Source of the DNA: Betaproteobacteria bacterium
GTDB lineage: Bacteria; Pseudomonadota; Gammaproteobacteria; Burkholderiales; Usitatibacteraceae
DNA length: 5,288 nucleotides
Assembly: GCA_025362705.1 (NCBI GenBank)
Contig: JANYFH010000099.1
Coordinates: forward strand, 1 to 5,288
Reading direction: 5' to 3'
Position numbers and translations under genes: made by a program
Part shown: positions 1 to 5,288 of the stretch, piece after piece
How the letters are laid out: the number at the start of each line of letters is the position of its first letter
How positions within the stretch are numbered: position 1 is the stretch's first letter
The notes under the pieces: generated by a model
What the model saw: only the letters and a program-made list of their open reading frames with translations
The model's database searches: none
Told to the model about the DNA's origin: nothing

Positions 1-466
1 CGTCTCGGCCTACGTTCCGAACGGACAGACCGTCGAATCGGAAAAATACCAGTACAAATTGCAGTGGCTCGCCGCGTTGCAGAAGTATATGCAAAACACG
101 ATTGCCGAATACGGCGATGTCGCGCTATTGGGTGACTACAACATCGCGCCGGATGATCGCGATGTGCATGACCCAAAGGCGTGGGAAGGCCAGGTACTCT
201 GCACGGTGGCTGAACGCGATGCCTTTCGCGCACTGGTCGGGTTAGGTCTTGTGGATAGCTTTCGACTCTTTGAACAGGCTGAAAAAAGTTTCAGCTGGTG
301 GGATTACCGGATGAACGGCTTTAAACGCAATCTCGGATTGCGCATCGACCACATACTGCTGACCACGGGCCTTGCGGCGCACTGCACTGCAAGCATCATC
401 GACGTTGAACCGCGCAAACTTGAGCGACCGTCAGACCATGCACCAGTGGTCGCCAACATTGGTTGA
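1..466 (+). CDS. xthA: Exodeoxyribonuclease III (3' part; start lies outside the window)
   Basis: Exonuclease III / AP endonuclease of the EEP (exonuclease-endonuclease-phosphatase) superfamily. The family cuts DNA 5' to abasic sites and removes 3'-blocking groups in cytoplasmic base excision repair. The reading frame is open from base 2 and gives 154 residues before TGA at 464-466, a little over half of the roughly 260-270 residues usual for the family; the N-terminal part with the metal-binding Glu is off the window. Visible motifs, numbered within the fragment: YVPNG at 4-8, whose Tyr matches the active-site Tyr109 of E. coli ExoIII; GDYNIAP at 44-50 (Asp45 and Asn47, matching D151/N153); WWDYR; GLRIDH with Asp116 (matching D229); and PSDHAP with the Asp145-His146 catalytic pair (matching D258/H259). 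The Y-x-P-N-G form followed by a KYQYKL segment is, as I recall, more like the Neisseria-type enzymes than the E. coli one. No residue needed for catalysis is missing in the visible part. Confidence 0.96.
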   Translation, partial: VSAYVPNGQTVESEKYQYKLQWLAALQKYMQNTIAEYGDVALLGDYNIAPDDRDVHDPKAWEGQVLCTVAERDAFRALVGLGLVDSFRLFEQAEKSFSWWDYRMNGFKRNLGLRIDHILLTTGLAAHCTASIIDVEPRKLERPSDHAPVVANIG

Positions 467-535
467 AGCGCGCCGTACAATATCGGGATTGCTCCTTGCT
501 GTGGCAAGAAGACCCCGCTGGCAATACTTTCCCTG

Positions 536-3349
536 ATGAATGCCCCTGAACGATCCATAACCCCTGACACCAGCGTCCTCGCGCGTTACGACATTCTCGA
601 TACGCCGCCCGAACTCGCCTTTGACGATCTGGCACGACGCGCGGCGGACGCTCTGGGAACAACCATGGCGGCAATTTCTTTTTTTGATCGCAGCAATTCC
701 AGTGACATCGTTGCCGGGCCGAAACAAAATGGTCGCACGGCGTTTACGATCACGCGAGAATGGTTCAAGGCGCGGACCGGACTGTCGTTTACGGAGCTGG
801 CGCAGGAGCAGTGCTTTTACCTGCCTGCTTTCACAGCTACGCCACGCCGTCCGGTTGTATTTGTCATTCCCGATGCGCTGGCTGACAAGCGATTTCGCGA
901 TCACCCGCTGGTGGCCGGTGGGCCGCACATTTGCTTTTATGCGGGCAGCGGTATTTTCTCGACCGAAGGGGAATTACTCGGTGTTTTGTCGGTATTTGAT
1001 ACCGTTTCGCGGGAAGTTATTGCACGCGATCTGGAAGCGCTGAAAAATCTGGCTGAACTTGCGCGGGCGCGCCTGGAAGCGCGTCTTGAGGCGCGTCTGG
1101 AAACACGCATTGAGCGCCGGTCGGTGCATAGCGTTTTGCCAGTCGAAGAACGCAGGGATTCTTCCGCCGAGCACAAGGTCGTTCATCTCGCGAAAGAATT
1201 TTCCAGACTTGAACAGGTGCTCGAGGACGAGATCGCGACGCGCAAAGCGGCTGAGGCTAAACTCCGCTACGAAAAAGATTTTTCCGATGCTGCCGTTGAG
1301 AGTCTGCCGAGCGCTTTTTTCATGTTTGAGCAAGACGGCAAAATGCTGCGCTGGAATGAGCGCTTTGCCGCCAGTACCGGACATGCCAACGCGGATCTGT
1401 CCAAAATGCATGCCCTCGATTTTATTGCCGAGCAAGATCGTGCCCTCGTAGCCGATGCGATTCGCCGAATTTTTGAGAATGGCGAAGAAATTGCAATCGA
1501 AGCCGAAATGCGTCACAAGGGCGGTACGGTATTTCCATCTTCGTTTCACGGACGTGCACTGGACATTGACGGACAACGCTATTGTCTTGGCGTCGGTCGC
1601 GACATCACCGAACGCAAACAAGCCGAACGTGAAATTTCCCGCGCCAAAGAACGGCTAGATCTGGCTCTGGTCGGATCGGGCTTGGCTATCTGGGATTGGG
1701 ATCTCGTCAGCAATCAGGTATTTTTCAGCGAAAACTGGCGCACTTTGCTTGGCGTGCGGCACATTGAACGTGAAGGCATCGTTTATCAGAGCGAAGAGGT
1801 GTTGGCGTGGAATCATCCAGAAGACCACGAGCGCTTCCAGACGGCGCTGTCCGCAGCGGTCAAGGGAAAAGTGGACGATTTTCAATGTGAATTTCGTGGG
1901 CCCGGAGAGACCGAAGAATGGGTGTGGCTGCATTCAAAAGGCAAGGTCACGCAGCGTAGCGATGATGGCCGCGCACTGCGCATGACCGGTACGACGGCCA
2001 ACATCAGCCAACGCCGCGTTGCCGAAGAACGCGCCGAATTTCTCGCCACCCGCGACCCACTCACCGGCCTGCCGAATCGGATGCTGGTCAATGACAGGCT
2101 GGAACAGGGTGTAGCTAATGCGGCACGCAAACAGGCTGGCCTCGCGTTCATGTTCATCGACCTCGACCGTTTCAAAACCATCAACGACTCGCTCGGTCAT
2201 GATGTTGGCGACGAACTCCTGAAACGCGTCGCCGCAAGATTGTCCGCATGCGTACGCGCCAGTGACACGGTGGCGCGATTGGGTGGTGACGAGTTTGCGG
2301 TGATTCTGGAAAACTTGCCGGGTAACGCGGGGCGCGACGTACATGAGGGGGCACAACACGTGGCGGAAAAAATGATTGCGTCGTTGGCATCCCCAATCAT
2401 GATCAACACCCACCACCTCACCACGTCATGTTCGATCGGCATCGGCATTTATCCCACCGATGGCCCGGACCCGAAAACGCTGATGAAGCATGCCGATGTG
2501 GCGATGTATGACGCGAAAGCCAAGGGCCGCAACAACTACCAGTTTTTTTCCCACGAGCTCAACGCCAAAGCGCAGGAACGGTTATCGATCGAAAATTATT
2601 TGCGCTCGGCTCTGCGCCGCGACGAATTGCTGTTGCACTATCAGCCGCGCGTGTCTTTCAAGACCGGCCAGATAACAGGTGTGGAAGCGCTCATCCGCTG
2701 GCAACATCCGCGCCACGGCCTGCTCGCACCCGACAAATTCATTGGCGTGGCCGAAGACTCCGGACTCATCGTACCGATGGGCGAATGGGTGATCGAACAC
2801 GCGTTCAAGCAAGTGGCGGAGTGGCAGCAAAAAAGCGGCCGCGAGATTCGCCTCGCCGTAAACATGTCGGTCGGGCAAATGTTTGACGGTGACCGTCTGG
2901 TGCGTGCAATCGAGCAGACCGCAAAAAAGACCGCACTCGACCTGCATACCGTCGAACTGGAACTTACCGAAAGCATGCTGCTGAAAAATATCGATGACAC
3001 GGCGTTGTTACTGAAGCAGCTGGGGGACATGGGGCTGGGACTCGCCATCGATGATTTTGGTACGGGTTACTCCTCGCTTTCCTACCTGAAGCAGTTGCCT
3101 GTCGACTCCATCAAGGTCGATTCATCTTTCGTTCGCGACATCGGTACCGATCCCAATGATGAAGCCATCATTCGCGCGATTATCGCAATGACGCACAGCC
3201 TGAAACTCAACGTGATCGCCGAGGGCGTTGAAAACGAAGAACAGTATCGTGTCCTGCGCGATCTGGAATGCGACGAGTATCAGGGATTCTTTTTCTCCAA
3301 GCCGCTGCCGCCTGCCGAGTTTGAAGCGCAGTTCCTCGACATCACCTAG
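536..3349 (+). CDS. GAF-PAS-PAS-GGDEF-EAL cyclic-di-GMP synthase/phosphodiesterase
   Basis: A 937-residue soluble sensor enzyme for cyclic-di-GMP turnover; no signal peptide or membrane segment is visible. Domains in order: GAF about 17-165 (opening RYDILDTPPE, WFKARTGL from 76, FYAG at 134-137); charged coiled coil about 165-245, including an A-R-L-E repeat at 178-193; PAS/PAC about 248-360, ending RDITER; PAS_3-like PAS/PAC about 372-493; GGDEF about 500-671; EAL about 682-935. The GGDEF domain looks active: DPLTGLPNR at 507-515, Asp542 in FIDLD, Asn550, Asp559 and GGDEF at 583-587, with an RxxD product-inhibition site at 574-577 spaced five residues before it. The EAL domain also keeps its metal and catalytic residues: Glu717 of EAL, Asn776, Glu812 in ELTES, Asp839-Asp840 in DDFGTGYSS, Lys860, Glu896 and Gln916. 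So both activities are possible; which dominates cannot be read from sequence. The ATG at 536 is the only conventional start between the xthA stop and the GAF domain, but it has no good Shine-Dalgarno. The gene ends 5 bases before the adaptor gene. The signals bound by GAF and PAS are unknown. Confidence 0.95.
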   Translation: MNAPERSITPDTSVLARYDILDTPPELAFDDLARRAADALGTTMAAISFFDRSNSSDIVAGPKQNGRTAFTITREWFKARTGLSFTELAQEQCFYLPAFTATPRRPVVFVIPDALADKRFRDHPLVAGGPHICFYAGSGIFSTEGELLGVLSVFDTVSREVIARDLEALKNLAELARARLEARLEARLETRIERRSVHSVLPVEERRDSSAEHKVVHLAKEFSRLEQVLEDEIATRKAAEAKLRYEKDFSDAAVESLPSAFFMFEQDGKMLRWNERFAASTGHANADLSKMHALDFIAEQDRALVADAIRRIFENGEEIAIEAEMRHKGGTVFPSSFHGRALDIDGQRYCLGVGRDITERKQAEREISRAKERLDLALVGSGLAIWDWDLVSNQVFFSENWRTLLGVRHIEREGIVYQSEEVLAWNHPEDHERFQTALSAAVKGKVDDFQCEFRGPGETEEWVWLHSKGKVTQRSDDGRALRMTGTTANISQRRVAEERAEFLATRDPLTGLPNRMLVNDRLEQGVANAARKQAGLAFMFIDLDRFKTINDSLGHDVGDELLKRVAARLSACVRASDTVARLGGDEFAVILENLPGNAGRDVHEGAQHVAEKMIASLASPIMINTHHLTTSCSIGIGIYPTDGPDPKTLMKHADVAMYDAKAKGRNNYQFFSHELNAKAQERLSIENYLRSALRRDELLLHYQPRVSFKTGQITGVEALIRWQHPRHGLLAPDKFIGVAEDSGLIVPMGEWVIEHAFKQVAEWQQKSGREIRLAVNMSVGQMFDGDRLVRAIEQTAKKTALDLHTVELELTESMLLKNIDDTALLLKQLGDMGLGLAIDDFGTGYSSLSYLKQLPVDSIKVDSSFVRDIGTDPNDEAIIRAIIAMTHSLKLNVIAEGVENEEQYRVLRDLECDEYQGFFFSKPLPPAEFEAQFLDIT
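1067..1114 (+). repeat. In-frame 12-base tandem repeat, three good units plus one degenerate
   Basis: Units start at 1067, 1079 and 1091 (pattern gcgcgYctKgaR), followed by a diverged fourth unit at 1103 (acacgcattgag). Each encodes Ala-Arg-Leu-Glu; the last encodes Thr-Arg-Ile-Glu. They sit in the helical linker between the GAF and first PAS domain (residues 178-193 of the 937-residue protein). The four-residue period is helix-compatible, with Arg and Glu of neighbouring units placed for salt bridges, so the repeat probably extends a signalling helix. Third-base differences between units show that it is not a very recent perfect duplication. Confidence 0.8.
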
Positions 3350-3354
3350 CGCCA

Positions 3355-4323
3355 ATGAATATTCTTGATTCAAAACTCGTCACCTTCGCAAGCGCTTTGA
3401 GTATTGTCAGCCTGGTCGGGTGCAGCGATAAAGCACCTACAACTTTCCAGGGCTATGCGGAAGGCGAGTCACTGCATATCGCCGCCCCGTTCGCCGGCGT
3501 GCTTGAGCAACTTCAGGTCACGCGCGGACAACAAGTCGCCGCCAACGCGCCGTTGTTCGTGCTCGAGCAAGCCAACGAAGCCGCTCAGCGCCGCGAAGCT
3601 GAAGCACGTCTCGCGGCAGCGGCAGCCAGACTTTCAAATCTGCAAACGGGACGCCGGGCCAGCGAAGTTGACGCGGTGCGCGCGCAGGGCCAACAAGCGA
3701 AAGCCACGCGGGAACTCTCGACCTCGCAACTGGCTCAACAGGAAAAACTTTTCAAGCAGGGATTCATTTCGCAGGCGAAGCTCGATGAGGCCCGCTCACT
3801 CCACCAACGCGATTTGGCGCGCGTCGCGGAAGTCGATGCAGAAACCAGAACGGCGACCATCAGCGTCGGCCGCGAAGAAGAGATCGGTGCCGCCAAACGC
3901 GAGGTCGACGCTGCAAAAGCGGTGCTGGCGCAAAACGATTGGAAGGTTGCGCAAAAATCGATGGTCGCGCCGCTTGCTGGATTAGTCGAGAACACCTATT
4001 TCTCGCGCGGCGAATGGGTGCCTGCCGGTCAACCGATAGTCAGTCTGCTGCCGCCGGATAAAATCAAGGTGCGTTTTTTTGTGCCCGAAAATATCCTCGG
4101 CAACCTCAAGGTTGGACAAAGCGTTTCACTCGCGTGTTCAGGTTGCGGCGCGCCGATCAAGGCAGGTATTACTTTTATTGCCGCGCAGCCGGAATTCACG
4201 CCGCCAGTCATTTACAGCAAGGATTCGCGCGCCAAGCTGGTGTTTTACGTCGAAGCGAAACCGCCGTCCGAGCAAGCGGTGCGCCTGCACCCGGGCCAGC
4301 CGGTGGATGTCGCGCTCGACTAA
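3355..4323 (+). CDS. HlyD-family periplasmic adaptor lipoprotein of an ABC exporter (YbhG/YhiI type)
   Basis: Membrane fusion protein, 322 residues, that would link an inner-membrane ABC exporter to an outer-membrane channel. The N-terminus is a lipoprotein signal: hydrophobic stretch about 8-21, then lipobox LVGC with the lipidated Cys at 23, followed by Ser-Asp-Lys. The two halves of the lipoyl-like (barrel-sandwich) domain are at about 40-71 (IAAPFAGVLEQLQVTRGQQV) and 203-233 (VAPLAGLVENTYFSRGEWV). Between them, 72-200 is an Ala/Gln/Glu-rich helical hairpin without proline, as expected for the coiled-coil arm. A beta-barrel domain follows at about 235-320, including PEFTPPVIYSKDSRAKLVFYVEA-like family sequence near 281-303 and a CSGC pair (Cys261, Cys264). 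The start codon lies 5 bases after the preceding stop with no obvious Shine-Dalgarno, so translation is likely coupled to the GGDEF/EAL gene. The ATPase gene follows after 7 bases. The exported substrate cannot be told from sequence; relatives are usually annotated as multidrug or secretion adaptors. Confidence 0.93.
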   Translation: MNILDSKLVTFASALSIVSLVGCSDKAPTTFQGYAEGESLHIAAPFAGVLEQLQVTRGQQVAANAPLFVLEQANEAAQRREAEARLAAAAARLSNLQTGRRASEVDAVRAQGQQAKATRELSTSQLAQQEKLFKQGFISQAKLDEARSLHQRDLARVAEVDAETRTATISVGREEEIGAAKREVDAAKAVLAQNDWKVAQKSMVAPLAGLVENTYFSRGEWVPAGQPIVSLLPPDKIKVRFFVPENILGNLKVGQSVSLACSGCGAPIKAGITFIAAQPEFTPPVIYSKDSRAKLVFYVEAKPPSEQAVRLHPGQPVDVALD

Positions 4324-4325
4324 GG
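4321..4325 (+). promoter_or_regulatory. Ribosome binding site that decides the GTG start of the ATPase gene
   Basis: TAAGG overlaps the stop codon of the adaptor gene and ends 5 bases before GTG at 4331. The same frame stays open far upstream inside the adaptor gene, but that upstream stretch is Arg/Ser-rich out-of-frame translation with no ABC homology, while recognisable ABC sequence begins only at IDVNALNKSYG. The Shine-Dalgarno position and the protein content agree on GTG 4331. Confidence 0.75.
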
Positions 4326-4330
4326 TTGCT

Positions 4331-5257
4331 GTGCCAGATCAACTCGTTATCGATGTCAATGCGCTGAATAAAAGCTATGGCGACAAACACGTCGTGCGCG
4401 ATTTTTCGTTGCAAGTGAAGCGCGGCGAAATCTACGGTTTTCTTGGTCCAAACGGCAGCGGAAAAACCACTTCCATCCGGCTGATATGCGGATTATTGAA
4501 ACCCGATAGCGGCAGTGGCACAGTGATGGGGCTGGATGTGATCAAGCAGTCGCCCGCGATCAAGCGCGAAGTCGGCTACATGACGCAGCGTTTTTCGCTT
4601 TGGGAAGATCTGACGATCCGCGAGAATCTCGATTTCGTCGCGCGCATGTATGGCATGAGCGATCGTGCAACACGCGTCAATGAGGCGCTCGAAAAACTTG
4701 GACTGCTGAGCCGCCAAAACCAGCTTGCCGGTTCACTCTCCGGTGGCTGGAAGCAGCGTCTCTCGCTGGCGGCGTGCATGCTGCATCAACCGAAATTGTT
4801 GTTGCTCGATGAGCCGACCGCAGGCGTTGACCCAAAAGCGCGCCGCGACTTCTGGGATGAAATCCATCGTCTCGCAGGCGCTGGTATTACCATTCTCGTG
4901 ACGACGCACTACATGGATGAGGCCGAGCGCTGCACACGGCTGGGCTATATTGCCTACGGAAAACTGCTCGCGACCGGAACGATGCAGGAAGTAATCGCGC
5001 AACAGCATCTTGCAACCTGGGTCGTGCGCGGACCAGAGCTGGCCGCCCTGGCCGAAAAACTGCGCGCGGTTGATGGCGTCTCGCAGGTCACCGCGTTCGG
5101 CAACACATTGCATGTTACAGGCCCCGATGCGTCACTTCTCACCGCCTCCTTGCGTGCGCTCAATCTCGGCGGGCGCTATCAACTCGAGGAAGCAGACACG
5201 GCACTTGAAGATGTGTTCATTCATCTGATGAGCAAGGCCGAGGACAATTTTCAATGA
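4331..5257 (+). CDS. ABC exporter ATP-binding protein (ABC-2 / YbhF type, single ATPase domain)
   Basis: Cytoplasmic ATPase, 308 residues from GTG 4331, that would power an ABC-2 type exporter with the adaptor encoded upstream and the permease starting downstream. All nucleotide-binding motifs are present: A-loop region KSYGDKHVV near 14-22 (Tyr16), Walker A GPNGSGKTT at 39-47, Q-loop Gln86 in YMTQRFSLWEDLT, signature LSGGWKQR at 136-143, Walker B LLLLDEP with Asp160-Glu161, D-loop AGVDPKAR with Asp167, and H-loop His193 in TTHYMDEAE. The last roughly 90 residues form the small C-terminal domain common in this subfamily (DUF4162-like), ending ALEDVFIHL near 294-302. The MTQRFSLWEDLT and LSGGWKQR wording is typical of the YbhF/YhiH drug-efflux group. 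Relatives YbhF and RbbA of E. coli carry two ATPase domains in one chain; this one carries a single domain and presumably works as a dimer. It overlaps the next gene by ATGA. Confidence 0.96.
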   Translation: MPDQLVIDVNALNKSYGDKHVVRDFSLQVKRGEIYGFLGPNGSGKTTSIRLICGLLKPDSGSGTVMGLDVIKQSPAIKREVGYMTQRFSLWEDLTIRENLDFVARMYGMSDRATRVNEALEKLGLLSRQNQLAGSLSGGWKQRLSLAACMLHQPKLLLLDEPTAGVDPKARRDFWDEIHRLAGAGITILVTTHYMDEAERCTRLGYIAYGKLLATGTMQEVIAQQHLATWVVRGPELAALAEKLRAVDGVSQVTAFGNTLHVTGPDASLLTASLRALNLGGRYQLEEADTALEDVFIHLMSKAEDNFQ

Positions 5258-5288
5258 AGCTGCCTTCGCTGTCTCTTGCCCGTTTGAC
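5254..5288 (+). CDS. Probable ABC-2 type permease, first 11 codons only
   Basis: ATG at 5254 overlaps the ATPase stop codon (ATGA) and opens a frame reading MKLPSLSLARL to the window edge. GAGG at 5240-5243, about 10 bases upstream, could serve as ribosome binding site. A short basic, hydrophilic start before the first membrane helix is usual for ABC-2 permeases (YbhS/YbhR, YhhJ), and the permease normally follows the ATPase in adaptor-ATPase-permease operons. The identity rests on gene order and the overlap; too little protein is visible to show it directly. Confidence 0.65.
   Translation, partial: MKLPSLSLARL

Noticed and set aside
476..481. TACAAT, a possible -10 element before the GGDEF/EAL gene
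   Set aside because: It matches five of six -10 positions, but the bases 16-18 upstream (around 452-459) show no -35-like hexamer and there is no extended -10. A lone hexamer is too common to call.
492..511. Small inverted repeat CTTGC-TGTG-GCAAG, possible xthA terminator
   Set aside because: Five core base pairs (plus two beyond a mismatch) and no following T-tract; too weak for a rho-independent terminator.
679..685. Seven-T runs (679-685, also near 2543-2549 and 4074-4080) as possible phase-variation or frameshift sites
   Set aside because: Each is inside a gene whose frame continues normally with family-consistent sequence on both sides; runs of this length encoding Phe-Phe are common.
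431..928. Long open frames on the minus strand (for example 431-928, 974-1621, 1934-2416 and 4733-5113)
   Set aside because: All lie opposite well-supported genes, show no recognisable domains, and have composition expected from reading GC-rich coding DNA backwards.
4079..4330. Longer N-terminal extension of the ABC ATPase frame, overlapping the adaptor gene
   Set aside because: The extension translates to Arg/Ser-rich sequence typical of an out-of-frame reading of the adaptor gene. GTG 4331 has a well-placed TAAGG and begins just before the first conserved ABC residues.

Overview
The window looks like ordinary chromosomal DNA from a Gram-negative proteobacterium, most likely a betaproteobacterium. 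That placement is an inference from the moderately high GC, the xthA subtype and the lipoprotein-adaptor/ABC exporter type; no rRNA or other marker fixes the taxon. All genes lie on the + strand and are tightly packed. I see no RNA gene, insertion sequence, CRISPR array or clear rho-independent terminator.

Layout: (1) bases 1-466 hold the 3' part of an exodeoxyribonuclease III gene (xthA). (2) After a 69-base spacer, bases 536-3349 encode a 937-residue soluble signalling protein with the order GAF - coiled coil - PAS - PAS - GGDEF - EAL, with sequence-intact cyclic-di-GMP synthase and phosphodiesterase modules. (3) Five bases later, 3355-4323 encode a 322-residue lipoprotein of the HlyD/YbhG/YhiI periplasmic adaptor type. 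(4) Seven bases later, a GTG-initiated gene (4331-5257) encodes a 308-residue ABC exporter ATPase. (5) An ATGA overlap at 5254-5257 opens the next gene, seen for only 11 codons and probably the ABC-2 type permease.

Genes 3-5 form a classic adaptor-ATPase-permease exporter operon, the layout of ybhG-ybhF-ybhS-ybhR and yhiI-rbbA-yhhJ in E. coli. The GGDEF/EAL gene abuts it with no room for a separate promoter of ordinary size, so the cyclic-di-GMP enzyme and the exporter are probably co-transcribed. xthA may be part of the same transcript or may end in the 69-base spacer; the sequence does not decide this.

Nothing here amounts to a clearly new biological system. The points most worth a second look are the coupling of a multi-sensor cyclic-di-GMP enzyme to an export operon, an apparent extra segment of about 20 residues inside its GAF domain, a 12-base tandem repeat encoding an A-R-L-E helix, and a CxxC pair in the periplasmic adaptor.
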